This document shows, piece after piece, positions 1 through 11,067 of a stretch of 64,000 nt of DNA. The notes under the pieces are model-generated. The model was not told the origin of the DNA. It saw only the letters and a list, made by a program, of their open reading frames with translations, and did no database searches. A program made the position numbers and the translations under genes. Location: contig JAECUM010031461.1 in NCBI GenBank assembly GCA_016617855.1, positions 1 to 64,000 on the forward strand. The letters are read 5' to 3'. Every line of letters begins with the position of its first letter. Within the stretch, counting starts at the first letter, position 1. The stretch is from Megalonaias nervosa. Taxonomy: Eukaryota; Mollusca; Bivalvia; Unionida; Unionidae.

Positions 1-130
1 TTCTGTTCTCAACTGTCTACAGTTACCAAACATTGTGGATGGTTTGCACTTGGGGTAGGGCGTGTCTGCAGTCAGGGACACAGTGACTGAAGGAATGAAC
101 ATCGTTTCATCACAATAATATTAGGTCCAT
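1..130. repeat. Decayed minisatellite unit, family MS1
   Basis: One unit of a dispersed family recognised by the order TACCAAACnTTGTGGATGG, GCTTGnACTTGGGGTAGGG, a GTCAAAAGGTCA-type core and CACTGTGACTGAA. The same unit recurs at 1230-1420, 3480-4070, 22620-23220 and 28150-28740. It is noncoding and heavily diverged between units. Confidence 0.6.
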
Positions 131-319
131 GTCACATACATCATCTATACTATGCAACCTTCTTTGTGGGTGATTTGTACGTGTGGTACAGAAGACGTCT
201 ACCAATTTTTAATGACTTTTTGGGTCAAATATTCTAAGTTAAAGGGCACTGTAACTTGCAAACGAAATATGTTTTATACTCAAAAGATCTGAATCGCATC
301 AACATGGGCAAATATCTCA

Positions 320-700
320 AAGACTTCTTATAATTCCTAGCTGGTCCTAAATGAAACAGAGCAAATCTGACGTCCAAAAATGGCCACCATGGTAGCCATC
401 TTAAAAGTAGTTTTATTCCTACTCCTTAAATGGATGGTCTTATGAACTTGAGGTTTTCTCCAAAAATGACTTTTATTGACGAATGCCAGGTTGGTTATAA
501 ATGAAAATGGAACGAGTCTGACATCCAATGCGACCGCAGTATTAAAATATTGATATTGCACTTCCTCATAATCGGAAAGTCATATCAAAATGCTGTTTTC
601 ACCAGAAGACTTCTTATGACCTTCTGTTTGGACCAAATGAAAACGACACCGCAAGGCCAAATAATATAAACACCATGGTAACCATCGTACCCTGCGTGCT
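320..700. repeat. Decayed minisatellite array, family MS2
   Basis: About two to three diverged units of roughly 140-170 bp. Each holds CCTAAATGAAAATGG, a CTGACnTCCAA segment, ATGGCCACCATGGTAGCCATCTT, CTACTCCTnAATGGATGGTC and GGTTTTCnCCAAAAGACTTCTTATGA. Larger arrays of the same family are at 4260-5460, 58095-58660 and 63290-64000. Short open frames here are by-products of the repeat. Confidence 0.65.
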
Positions 701-835
701 TCAGAAAATATTTTGTTATTAGTTTGCCATTCTCAAACTCATTTTTTAATCTTGTACCTTAACATTCTTTCCTTCCATTTAACAAAGATAGGACCATGCA
801 ACAGAATTTAGTTTTCATTTTATTATTTTAACCAG

Positions 836-1071
836 GATATGAAAGAATACATGGTAAAGAAGATGGAACAGATGACACCGACAGTAAATATCTGCCTGGT
901 AAAGTGGACCATGACAAGAATTTCTCTGAGTATACTCTTGAGGGCATGCTGGAACAACAGTGTCCAGAAGGCAGGAATAACATGATCGCTTCATTTCATG
1001 TGACTATTGGATCATTCCATCCATGTATTTTTCATCCACCAGTTCAACACACATTCGTGTTCAATGTATAA
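836..1071 (+). CDS. Candidate terminal exon of an upstream gene copy
   Basis: A splice acceptor (TTTTATTATTTTAACCAG) ends at 835. From 836, in phase 1, the frame stays open for 77 codons to a TAA at 1069-1071. The peptide is polar and acidic at the start (ERIHGKEDGTDDTDS). An internal donor-like ACA|GTAAAT near 884 would instead give a 48-nt phase 1-1 exon. The entry phase matches the cytoplasmic and terminal exons at 53280 and 59335, which suggests the tail of an upstream paralogue of that gene. Its length and composition fit a disordered cytoplasmic tail. No family is recognised. It could also be a chance open frame, because only one splice site supports it. Confidence 0.35.
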
Positions 1072-1660
1072 CTTTTTAATGTGTTTTTGTTTGGTCTTCT
1101 TATTTAATTGTGTACATCTTCAATGCTCCAACATCGACGTTTATTTAATTTTGTGGATATCTTGTACTTGGGGCTTGGGAGAATCCTATTAGTTTGAGGT
1201 CCAAAGGCCAGAGGTCAAAAGGTCACTACTTGGAAAGGAGAAATTGTTTCCCCACCCCACCCCCTTCACCCTAATTTCTCAAATTTCTGCAGTTACCACT
1301 CTTTGTGGATGGCTTGTACCACTCTTTGTGGATGGCTTGTATTTGGGGTAGGGAAGATTAGTAATCAACATCACTCTACACTAAACAGTCCTCAGACGCA
1401 TATATTATCACTAAACTCAAATGTCAAGGTCGTTGTCAATGAAAAAGCCATAGGAAGAACGTATCATGTGTTCTTTGCAGTACTCTTTTATTTTAGAAAG
1501 GCTGCCCTTTGCATTTGATATCCTGCCCAGATTTGGATGGGTTCACTGGGTTGATATTCCGCTGAGCAGGACACTTTACTTGAATGTCTCCAGCATGATA
1601 TAACCTCACAAGTGTTGAAGTTCCATTAAACACTAACCAAAATGGTTTTCAGCATTATGA
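1072..1660. other. Noncoding stretch with one MS1 repeat
   Basis: 1230-1420 is an MS1 minisatellite unit in which CACTCTTTGTGGATGGCTTGTA is immediately duplicated (about 1297-1342), a very young local tandem copy. The rest shows no gene or recognisable element. Confidence 0.5.
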
Positions 1661-2480
1661 ATTATTATATTTTTGATTAATTATATTGTACATGTGAAGA
1701 CATGCTTTGTCACGAGAAAAAAATCTAAGCAACAGCATACACTTTTGATTTCTCATTGACAAATCTTGTAGACATTTTTGCGTGATGATTGTGATAGAAT
1801 ATTCATAGTATTCCCTCTTAAGACAGTTGTACATTATGAGAAAGTTTAATATTCTCGATCCTATTAATAGAATCAAGAAAATACAATCAGTAGATTACAG
1901 GCTGAAATCTGCCTAGAATACTTTCCATAACGTGTCACTAAGCAAGTCACTTTACAGTCATTGCCGCAGCACAACATGGTGCTTGATGTGCTGATGTATC
2001 CCTAAACATCTTTCAGTCAATCAGTTAACACTTTAAAATATAATATATTCCATTATTTCATTCTACTTCTATATTATTGTCTGAAGGGCATAAAGATTTG
2101 ACCAATGTTATAAATACAATAGCGTTTATATTTTGCAAACAGTAGAGTTATTATTAAATAATTGTATTTGTTTCGTCATTTTTCAGACATTACTTCGTCA
2201 TTAAATATCGTGTCATGTGCCATAGCCAGGTCAAGGTTTTAGCAAAGCAAAATATAATGTTGTGATTTGTATCCTTGTTTGGAGAATGACTTTTGAACCA
2301 GTGAAGATCTGTTTATGAATATATAGCCATTTATATATCACGTATATATATTGCGTCGGATACTATAAATTGGCCTATTCCTCAAAGTCAAATTAACTGC
2401 AAGGAAAAAACGTTATTATGTAGTACATGTTCGAGTGATAATTTTGTCACTGTTTTGTCATTGCAAAATAATCTGAGAAT
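1660..2480 (+). repeat. Segmental module copy M1 (intron plus A exon)
   Basis: This stretch is alignable by eye to 2480-3130, 19210-19620, 24585-24990 and 36560-37200. Shared landmarks in order are ACACTTTTGATTTnTCATTGA, GATnATTGTnnTAGACTnTTCATAGTA, TGCCTAGAnnACTT, a GTTGCCGCACAAAAT-type motif, GGnTTnAAAGATTTGACCA, and a TTTCAG acceptor followed by a short exon. It is an old copy of the repeated exon module of the membrane-protein locus. Confidence 0.55.
2187..2229 (+). CDS. Candidate A-type short exon (A1)
   Basis: The exon is 43 nt with acceptor CATTTTTCAG and donor AG|GTCAAG. It reads phase 1 to 2 with no stop: ITSSLNIVSCAIA. It sits exactly where the A exon lies in the other module copies. 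All A exons are short, rich in Ser, Thr and Asn, and share the phase pattern 1 to 2. The donor is weak, with C at +4 instead of A. It may belong to an upstream paralogue, be an alternative exon, or be a relic. Confidence 0.35.
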
Positions 2481-3420
2481 CAACTGAATCAATATACATC
2501 TTTGATTGATACATCTTGGAGATGTTGTTTCAGGACGATTGTAATAGACTATTCGTAGTACTCCCTGTTGAAGCAGATGTACATTTGGACAAAGTTTAAT
2601 TGTGTAGATCCTCTAAATGAAGAAATATCAATACATTACAATCAGTCACTTTCTGCTAAATCCTGACTAGATCACTTACCATTTTGTGTCGTTGTGCAGG
2701 TATTCATGCTATAATTGCTTCAGCACAAAGTAGTAAGTTACGTGCTTAGCTGCCATTAAACAACATTGATCAGGAAATCAATTAATATTTTGAATGTATT
2801 ATATTCTATCTTTTCATTGTCCGTCAGTGATGATATTACTTGAAGGTTTTAATGATTTTAAGGTTTTATATTTTATAAATGGCACCATTTTATAAATGGT
2901 ATGGTCATAATAAGAAATTTTATTGTTTTTCAGACAAATTTAATACATCAATTCAAGAGAAACAAAGGAGGAGAATAGATTTATGCTCCTCTAGGTATTT
3001 GAGGTAATTGTGTTTATTATCTATATATCACGGGGGTTTGCTTTAAATGTGATTAGTGCCACTATTACATGTCATAAAATGATTAAAAAATACCTTAGTT
3101 GGTGCGTAGGCAGCAGGTAGTGAAATCGTCTTTGAACAATTGAATTTAGATATCTATCGATTCATCTGTCAACAAGCAATATGACTGGAATGTATGTTTG
3201 TTGCATTTGTAATAAAATCTGAAGATGATAGAATTATTTCTAATTAAATTCAAATAGGAGTTTATCATGTTTAAATAAAATAACATCTTGATCACAGTGT
3301 AATGTCCAAAATATAACTGTATTCCTGACAAATTATATTTTACTCTTTTGTGTTTTCACATATAGGCATTACATGTTTTAGGAACCTGTATTATATGACC
3401 AATAAGCAATACCAATTTCA
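2480..3420 (+). repeat. Segmental module copy M2 (intron plus A exon)
   Basis: This is a second adjacent copy of the module. It includes ACTCCCTGTTGAAGCAGATGTACATTnGGACAAAGTTT, which is shared with 36670-36710, and after the exon GTGATTAGTGCCACTATTA...GGCAGCAGGTAG, which corresponds to the post-exon intron at 37130-37200. M1 and M2 are tandem but clearly diverged. Confidence 0.55.
2934..2994 (+). CDS. Candidate A-type short exon (A2)
   Basis: The exon is 61 nt between TTGTTTTTCAG and AG|GTATTT. It is open in phase 1 to 2 and encodes KFNTSIQEKQRRRIDLCSS. The phase agrees with A1, A3, A4 and A5 although the length differs (43, 61, 37, 37 and 37 nt). It is a basic, Ser-containing linker with no recognised domain. 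A1 ends in phase 2 and A2 starts in phase 1, so the two cannot be joined directly; they would be alternatives or members of separate transcripts. Confidence 0.4.
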
Positions 3421-3479
3421 GGTAATGACCAAATATAAATTTGCTTAGAAGAAAAATACTTTCTTCCCAATAACTTGAA

Positions 3480-4070
3480 CCATTCTTGTCTACAGTTACC
3501 AAACTTTCTGGATTACTCGCACGTGTCGTAAGGAAACAACCAACCTGTAGATTTTGGAGTCAAAAGGTCAAATATCAGTATCACTGTGACTGAAAGAAGA
3601 AATATTGCAAATAGCATTAGTTCTTTATTACAGATCCGGTCCAACCTATCTTTGTCGATTGCTTGAGCTTAGGGTAAGGAATAAGCCTTTGAATTTAGGG
3701 TCAAAATTTGACAGGTCATGGTCACTAACTGAAAGAAGTAAACTGGTTTTCACACAAGAACGTTAGTTGTACTTTAGAAACCTGACCGATGTATGTGAAC
3801 AGCTCGGGCGTAGGGTAAGAAGTAAACCTATTGATTTGGAGCTTAAACGATGAAAGGACAAAATCAATAGAAAGTGGTTTCCGTGCAAGAATATTGCAGA
3901 CCTGACTCAACTTTTTGATTGACTTGAGCACATGGCAAGTAAGAAGCCTATTAATTTGGGGTCAAAAGGTTAAACATCAAGGTCAATGTGACTGTAAGGA
4001 GAAAAATAGTTTAACTGCATTAATTTCAGTTACCTATATAGAGGATATAATATGATATTCATGATACACT
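3480..4070. repeat. MS1 minisatellite array
   Basis: About four diverged units of roughly 140 bp. Each contains a CCTGACCAACnTTTTTGT-like segment, GCTTGAGCTTAGGGTAAGGAATAAGCC, TTGAATTTnGGGTCAAAAGGT, and CACTGnGACTGAAAGAAGnAA. The half-site AGGTCA recurs once per unit. Confidence 0.65.
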
Positions 4071-4249
4071 TGTTTTATACTACATCACTGCATTGCATTA
4101 CATCCAAGATGAATTTAGTGGAAAAGTCAAGATGAACTTAAATTATGCATTCGTTTGAATGGATGTTCAGCTTGTGTTGTCAGTGTCTTGATAGTTATAA
4201 GTTATATATTGAGGGGACCCTTTTTTAGCTCTACTGATCACAAATCAGA

Positions 4250-5460
4250 AGAGTTTTTGACATGAATCTTGTATTGTGTCCATCTGTTATCACAAGCCTG
4301 TTATCTCTATTCTTATCTCTACTCCTCCTAAACTACTTCGGGGATTCCCTTAAAAGATTATAGACACATTCATGCCATGGTCTAGCTAACCCTTAATGAC
4401 AATGTTACTTCGTAGACATCCAATATGACTGTTACAGTCTCTATCTTGAAAATATTCTTTTCAATATATCGCTTGAATGGATAGTCATATCAATATGGAA
4501 TTTTCACTGAAAGAATTCTTATGAGATCTTGTTGGCCTAAATGATAATGGTACCTATCTGAGGTCCAATATTGCTGTGACAGCGGGGATCTAGAGAATCT
4601 TTGCATCGCTATTCCTCCTGTGGGAGTGGTCTTATCAATATGGAGGTTTTATTTAAAGACTTCTTATGTTGTCTGGTCCTCCTAAATGAAAATTGTGCTG
4701 CTTAGACATCCAACATGGCCACTACAGTGTCAATCTTGAAAATATTGCTATCACTGCTTCTCCTGAATGAATGCATATATCATCAGGTTTTTTGTTACAG
4801 AAATACTTCGTTGATGTATGGTATGTTCTAAATGAAACTGGTGCCAATCTGACCTTTAATATGGCCACTACAATAGCAATCGGTAACATCTTATCATTGC
4901 TACCTTTCCTCGATGGCTACTCACACCTACATTATGGTTGCCTCCGAAAACTTCGTATGTAAATCTTGTTATTGTTACTCCTCCAGAGTAGAAGGTCATA
5001 TCATCATGTGGATTTTACTAGAATAATTCCTGTAATATCTTGTTCATTAAACTAGTACCCATCTACTGGCTGTCATGGGGGCCATCTTGAAAATCATCTT
5101 AATGCTACTCCTTTTAAATCCAAAGTCATATTAACATGGGGTTTTTATTGAAAGAGTTCCAGTGGTGGCTAGTTTTGATCCTAAATGAAAATGATGAAAA
5201 CTGACCCTAATACGGCCACCATGCTGTCCATCTTGAAAATATCGTTATCTCTACTCTTTTCAAATGGATGTCCACATCAACGTAGTTGGTCCTAAATTAA
5301 AATGGTGCCGATAATGCATACAATATGGCTGCCACAATGGCTGTCTTGAAATTTCTTCTGTCAGTACTACTTCTGAATTGATGGTCATATTGATTTGGGG
5401 TTTTCACCAAAAACCTTCTATTGATGTCTTATTGGTCCTGAATGAAAACTGTATCTCTGT
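4250..5460. repeat. MS2 minisatellite array, largest block
   Basis: At least seven diverged units of about 140-180 bp. Landmarks are TTATCnCTnCTCCTnnTGAATGGATGGTCATATCAnnATGG, GTTTTnACTnAAAGAnTTCTTATGAnnTCTnGTTGGTCCTAAATGA, and AATATGGCCnCnACAGTG. Units differ at perhaps a quarter to a third of positions by eye, so the array is old. Confidence 0.7.
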
Positions 5461-5852
5461 GGCGTTCTGTAGGTCCACCGAACAGCTTTACACAATAAAT
5501 AATAGATTGGATATTGGACAAACCGACAGGAAACTGAAACCGTCAATGTATTCAATACCCATATACAGCTAGATGGATTAACGGATATGTGAACCGTGCA
5601 GAAGATACCTTATTGCCTCAGAAGAAATAGTAGAGAAGTAGTCTATATAAAATGTTTAACTAAACAACTGTTATCTGGTTATTAAACGGTATATATTTAT
5701 TTATATCTTGGGTCCCTTTCTTCACGAATTCAGCTGCCGCAATTTGAAAATCTTGTTATCACTGAAGAATATCAAAGATGTTTTCAACACTCGGCAGGTA
5801 AAGCAAGAGAAGGTCTTATCTTAAATTCCAGGAAATTAATTTCACTTTCACC
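5461..5852. other. Noncoding stretch, nothing recognised
   Basis: AT-rich sequence between the MS2 array and a solo LTR. No exon-like frame with splice sites was seen. Confidence 0.4.
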
Positions 5853-6787
5853 TGTTACGTGTAGGCTCGTACAAAAGTAACAAAGAAAAGAGTGAAGCCA
5901 ACAAGCTTTGTAAATTTTAACGGAATAATTTATTTCCCTAGAAAACAAGGTAAAAATATGAAAAAGGACTTACAGTTTGTGAATATAATTCAAAAATTAA
6001 TCCTGGAATTTAAAAATAGAAGTCCTATCACTAAAAAGTTCTAAATGAATCGAAGTTTGAATCCCGATGATGTTCCAATATGGAAGGCGATGACTTCTTC
6101 TATAACGTTTGTGTTGTCGTGTCAACAGTTCTTTGTTGAATCACTCAGAAAATTCTGGCTTTAGAATTCCAAATAATTTCCAATAAATGTCTTTGTCCAA
6201 GAGTTTTTATAAGCACAAGTATTTTCCAGGGTGAATAAATTATTTTAAATACAGAATTCAACTCAAATGGCAACAGGAGACGAAATACCTTTGAGCTCTA
6301 AAGGTATCAATTTACGACTGACTGAAATCACTCTAAAACATCAATTTTAACCCGCGATTTTAGATCACATGATGGCTCACGTGGTCACTTAGTTTGAGCA
6401 ACGCAGTAAAATAATATGTCATTTATCACGTAAGCTATGGAAGCACCTAAATCTACTGAACAAGTCTTATTATAAGATTCAATAAAAAAAAAGGTTGTTT
6501 ACAAAATAGAGTTGACACGCAAGCCAAGTATGACCTTGATTACGACCAATGATTTTCACTCTGTGTTTACCAATCTCTGAATCAAGGTCAGGAACTATGT
6601 CAGCTTAAAAATAAAATGTAGCAATATACTGCGTGTTTATCAGGTTAAAACAGAAAACTGAATTTTCGGAAAACAATGTGAAATCCAGTGAATAAAATCA
6701 TCATTACAATAACATGTAATGAAATAAAAAAAAATAAAAGAGAATTTAAAACTAACACACAAGTAATTAAATTACATATACGTAATA
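5853..6787 (-). mobile_element. Solo LTR of the Ty3/gypsy family, reversed
   Basis: The 935-bp segment begins TGTTACGTGTAGGCTCGTACAA, the reverse complement of the LTR 3' end at 44198-44213. It ends TTAAATTACATATACGTAATA, the reverse complement of the LTR start. The flanking 4-bp sequences are identical (CACC at 5849-5852 and 6788-6791) and form a target-site duplication. There is no internal sequence, so this is a recombined solo LTR. Confidence 0.85.
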
Positions 6788-7375
6788 CACCCATCAGAGC
6801 AATAGTCCCTTTGAGGGACTCTTGTTAAAATTATTTTTGAATCTTCGGTACCTGAAAACTATAAGCTTACTTTGATATATATTGTTTGCTTAATTTGCAA
6901 ATTAGTATATTCTAAAGTAATACCCTTACTATACTTGAAGCAAGTATTACCTCCCATTATTGTTAGGAACAATTGCACCCATATGGACAGGTATGTCTTG
7001 TTGTCGCAGCGCATACTTTCTTATTTTATAAATCGGCTAATAATCACAAATGATATATTTTTAATTTTTCATGTACGAAAAAACAGACAGACAAAAAAAC
7101 TGAATCAATATGACGTTTAAGTGAAACAAAAGTCATTCAAATATCATCATTATCTCTGACATAATAGATTTCCTTTTGCTATATTCCGCTGGTCACAGAA
7201 TTTTGCGTGTTAGTAGGTATGGACGGGAAGAGCAGCCTGAGATCGGTGGTCAAGCGTAGAACGAAGTATTTGGAAGTTACATGCATTGTCTTTTTCATAG
7301 TATGATAGGCAGGGTCCGCTGTCAGAATTGGTCATATGAATAATCTGAGGTAATTTTTTCACTTGGTATAATTTT
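6788..7375. other. Noncoding stretch, nothing recognised
   Basis: AT-rich sequence with no family or gene identified. Confidence 0.4.
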
Positions 7376-8590
7376 GTGCCTTCAGGTTATTGCTTCTTTT
7401 TCAACATTAAGCTCATGTCAGCCTCCTGCGGTAGGCGACTCTTTGCAGATTTAAATTCTTCTATAGTTGAACTAAATTTGATTGGCTCGTTGGACCCTGC
7501 AACAAGCATTTTGCCATTGAATTTTGAATCAAGGAAGGTTTGCAAATACTTGTTTAAAATATGGCTACCTACAAAAACCCAAAGTGGCTGATTCTCAGCA
7601 TGATTCATCTTTAGATGACGATTTCGTTCAGCAAATACTGGATGATGATAGTGATGATGACAGGTTTTGTTTAAGGTATGAAGTATATCAGATTATTTGA
7701 GCTGGGAAAGTTGGAACCCCAAACATGGCGTTAATACGAGTCCCATGTACATCTGGATAGACCAAACCGGACGACATGCCGATCACCCCAGTGTTAATTA
7801 AATATTGAACAATTGTCATTTCCCCCTCCCCCTCCTTTATCTTCTATTTCCCCCTTATTTTGTTGACAAGGAGGAACTCCCCCTCATTAGATAAAATCCT
7901 GACAACATCTCTGCATTCTTCAGTGCCCATAATTATTGCTATTTTTAATTTCTCAAAAACAAGTCCATCAGTTTCAATGTAGCTTGATACGAATGATCCT
8001 CAGGATATGCTCTTCGAGAAACATTTTGAAGGTGATAGCTATACTCTTGCTTTTCCTCAGGAGGGAGGTCATGGCGATGATAGGCGTTGAATTGTTTGAG
8101 GAGGACGAAAGTCTGGACCTTTCATTAGGCGTTAAAGAAAGTTTACAATCTTCTCCGGGAGGTTAAAACCTTTGGGCGCCGAGCGCAAAACGATTCTCTC
8201 CAGTCTAGGGAGATTCTCGGTGTCCACATTGCGTACAGACCCTCCCTTGCTGCCGCATTCCTCAATGGTCTGGGGGCCGGGGGTTTACACAGGAGTTTTC
8301 CATCGAAGAGGTGTTCGTCAGGTTTGTCACCTCCTCTACTTCTCGACCTCTGATCTCTGCACCCAGCCACAGAGTCCACTCTACGGATTAGTCTGATAAG
8401 CTCTCCACCCCACCACTCATGGATGCTGGAGTATCACAAGTGGGGAGTTCATCTGGAGCTGGAATAACCTTCAGGTGAACACTTTATAAGTTTTAGAGTT
8501 TAAAGCCTGTATACTCATTGCAATTGACTTACATACTGATCAATGTTGGGTTCCTCTTAAGCTTCAGCTTTAAATGGAAGCTGTAGCAAA
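7376..8590. other. Higher-GC stretch upstream of the DIRS remnant, unassigned
   Basis: Base composition rises sharply from about 8040, with blocks such as GGGCGCCGAGCGC and GGTCTGGGGGCCGGGGG. A + frame through about 7515-7700 ends in an Asp-rich run (DSSLDDDFVQQILDDDSDDD). Position and composition fit the gag end of the DIRS-like element that follows, but no diagnostic motif was seen. It could equally be an unrelated decayed gene. Confidence 0.25.
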
Positions 8591-8900
8591 AGACAATGAG
8601 ACATGCGCTTTGTGTATTAATGATGTTCTCTTGGGAGGTGATCAGCCTCCTCAGAAACACTGCTTTGGAGAAGTTGAAGGCCTTGCTCGACCACATAAAG
8701 AACCTGTTAAGGTCTGTTCCTCTTGATGCAGAAACATGTTTCAGGTGTCTCATCACCTCTGTGGCATCTCAGGATCTGAGACACCTGAGATTTCAGGATT
8801 TGAGAAACCAACAGCAAGGCTCCCTTATAACCGCTAATGGCTTAGAAAGTAGGCCGAGATGCGAGCTGACCATGATTGCCCTTTAGGACCGTCTCCCAAA
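8590..8900 (+). pseudogene. Putative DIRS-type gag fragment
   Basis: The frame opened at 8596 encodes a helical segment, ALEKLKALLDHIKNLLRSVP, followed by LDAETCFRCLITSVASQDLR and LRFQDLRNQQ. It stops at 8884-8886. It lies directly upstream of, and in the same orientation as, a clear DIRS-type RT and RNase H remnant, as DIRS gag should. The assignment rests mainly on position and on a general likeness to the leucine-rich gag of animal DIRS elements, so it is tentative. Confidence 0.35.
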
Positions 8901-8959
8901 TTTTCGAAGAATTGAAGCACCCCCAGCCTTAGCAGTCTCAAAAGCAGCATCAATCAAAA

Positions 8960-9011
8960 TCTCTCTCTGTCTCTGTTTCTCTGTCTCTGTCTGTCTCTGT
9001 CTCTGTCTCTG

Positions 9012-9043
<32 letters not shown>

Positions 9044-9044
9044 C
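8960..9044. repeat. Pyrimidine-rich microsatellite (TCTCTG/TC)n
   Basis: Imperfect CTCTGT, CTGTCT and CT repeats lie inside the decayed DIRS-like element, splitting its gag-like part from the RT region. Confidence 0.9.
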
Positions 9045-9049
9045 CATTG

Positions 9050-9900
9050 TGTGCTAGACGGTTGGGCGGCGAAGCCAAAATAGAATGTCCTTAAGACTGG
9101 TAGACCGAAGGAACTTTAGCTGTCTCCTACTGTGTTCTACTCTTCTTAGCATCTCCATAGGAGCTCAGCAAGCCCAAATTGTGGGTTTGGTCTGGCATTA
9201 TGGATCATGTGTGGGTTCTTTCCACTCTAATTGATAGCTCCTGGATTCGTTTTCAGGAACATCCACCACTATAAAGCTAGAGCATTTAAGGGACCAGGTG
9301 CACAATAGCGAGGGTAAAATAAAAAACAGACTTCATTCTTTTATTGGCATATATTTATGGTTTCAAGGTAACGAGGAGCATTTCAGCGCATGATCAACAT
9401 TTATATCTTAAAGAAATTATTTCGGGAAGAACGCTTAAAGATGGAGACAACGGACTTAGAAACGCCATCATACGTGCAACTACATGGTCTTCATCGATCA
9501 TTAGGATGCATATGTTCAAATCCATAACTTTCCTCCTCACAGAACAGACCTCCGGTATTTTCCTAACCAGGAGGTATTTCACTTTCGATCTCTTCTGTTC
9601 TCACATGCTCCTAGAGGTTTTACCAAGGTGGTATGTGCGGATGAATTTTTTGAGCAGCCTCTGGAAAGTTTGTGATGCAGTGCACAGGTTCAGGAAGATC
9701 CCGTTTCATATACTGGCGGTGTTGGCCAAGACCTCATTGTTGACTCGTTTTCACTTCTCGCTCGTGGGGACCCTGAATTCCGAGGTGGACATAGTTCCTT
9801 TGGGAAGACCTTACTTGCACCATATTCAGTTTCGTCTGCATGGAGATTGCACAATGATCGTCTATCTGCTCAGATGGACCTGGGAACTGATTTGACCACT
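9050..9900 (+). pseudogene. DIRS-type reverse transcriptase, decayed
   Basis: Several frames must be combined to read this. 9180-9270 gives MDHVWVLSTLIDSSWIRFQE, which resembles the segment before the RT of DIRS elements. 9395-9450 gives a basic stretch ending RLKMETT, like the LNKF..ERFKMET motif. 9485-9640 contains FIDH, a stop, then DAYVQIH and later VFHFRSLLFSHAPRGFTKVV. These match the first catalytic Asp region and the LPFGL..APR.FTK motif of DIRS RT. 9720-9895 holds SLVGTLNSEVDIVPLGRPYL, the conserved SL.G...S..D.V.LGR block. Stops and frameshifts show it is dead. The YLDD-type box was not located with confidence. Confidence 0.75.
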
Positions 9901-10420
9901 ACCAAAGTCTGTGGCTAAATTTGGACTGGTTTATGACCGGAGTCCAAATTCCCACCCACCCCCAAACTACACTCCTTTCTGTAAACCACGCATTTCTGGT
10001 TGACGTCCTCACCTGGAGCAAACGGGCATAGTTCTTCAGAGATCTCGGTACAGAGGAAAAAACAACCTTTCATACACGGAGCTTGAAAATGGTGGCATTT
10101 TTACTAGCCTTACAGTTGTGTGTCGACCACATAAGGAGTCGTTGCATGCTGGTGCCCTCAGACAACATATCCGTAGCAGAGTATCTCAGGCGGCAAGGAA
10201 GTAAGCATGCTCTTTCTCTATGTGCGAGAGTCTGGAACCTTTTCTAACTTTTAGCCTCGAAGGAGATTGCTGTCTGAGTCTGCCGTCATAAGGACATGTG
10301 GAATATACTGGTGGACAGTCTGTCAAGCAGGAATCAAGTGGAATGGTCTCTGCACAAGCCAGCGGTAGAGTCATTGTTACAACTATTCTACTTCCCCCGC
10401 ACAGACAAAGGCATATACAT
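9900..10420 (+). pseudogene. DIRS-type RNase H, decayed
   Basis: This continues the RT remnant. 9975-10010 reads SVNHAFLVDVLTW, the position of the TDAS..GWGA motif. 10080-10240 reads LKMVAFLLALQLC, then MLVPSDNISVAEYLRRQGS and HALSLCARVWN, matching the ELRAV.LAL, SDN..V..Y...QGG and LC...W blocks of DIRS RNase H. 10330-10390 reads VEWSLHKPAVESLLQLF, the conserved T/VEWSLHP..F..LC..W segment. Similarity stops there, just before the DLFATR motif. No tyrosine recombinase follows. Confidence 0.75.
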
Positions 10421-10479
10421 ATCTAAACCAACACTGAATGTGAATCATTGTTTCTTCTTAGGCTCTAGACAACAGTTTT

Positions 10480-10832
10480 GAGTGGGTTTCAAAATGACAA
10501 AAATGAGGGGCCTAGTGAGACTCAAACATTACATTTACTTGCAAATTCTTGGTTAGGTTCTTGCTCTTAACTTCAGTTTTTTTGCACACTTTATAAATAT
10601 TGCTACACCTGAACCCATGAATCTTGGTAAGGGGATGCATCTTTATAACTATTATACTCTGGTCACAAATATATGTCACTGTAACTTATAGTTCACTCTT
10701 CACGGTTTCCATTTGTACTTTATGATTATTTCTCAAGCTCTTTTCATTATATAATCATCAAACTATACATTGTATGTCTATATCTTAGTATCATAAGGTT
10801 ACCACAAATGAAATTCACTGTGACCTACATTT
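10480..10832. repeat. Decayed minisatellite, family MS4
   Basis: About two units of roughly 165 bp with TGCACACTTTATAAATATTGCTACA, TGAATCTTGGTAAGGGGATGCAT and TTCACTGTGACCTACATTTGAATTT. The same family resumes at 14860-15410 on the other side of the inserted Ty3/gypsy element, so that element landed inside this array. Confidence 0.6.
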
Positions 10833-10908
10833 GAATTTGTTGAATTTTACTAAACGTGTTGGTTTTCGCTCTTTTCTGTTACTAAGTTTACAAGCATAGA
10901 CTCGTAAC
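10833..10908 (+). mobile_element. Truncated 5' LTR of copy A
   Basis: TTTTACTAAACGTGTTGGTTTTCGCTCTTTTCTGTTACTAAG...CTCGTAACT corresponds to the last 75 bp of the LTRs at 14848 and 44213. Upstream sequence is MS4 repeat, so about 800 bp of LTR is missing. Confidence 0.7.
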
Positions 10909-10915
10909 TGAATAT

Positions 10916-10933
10916 TGGGGTCTGGTCTGGGAT
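10916..10933 (+). promoter_or_regulatory. Primer-binding site, tRNA-Pro type (copy A)
   Basis: TGGGGTCTGGTCTGGGAT lies 7 bp after the LTR end. It matches the known tRNA-Pro primer site TGGGGGCTCGTCCGGGAT at 15 of 18 positions. Confidence 0.6.
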
Positions 10934-11067
10934 ACCAATTTCTCTAAAATATTTCAGAAAACTTTGGTTTTGAAATTTAAATTCATTTGTTTTGGAATTT
11001 TCTAAGTCCCAGGTATTTTAATTTCACATATTAGGGAAATCCACAGTGAAACCAAGAAGAATGCACT

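Noticed and set aside
2696..2735. Short exon between TTGTGCAG and GTAAGT in module M2
   Set aside because: The equivalent position in the other modules has neither splice site.
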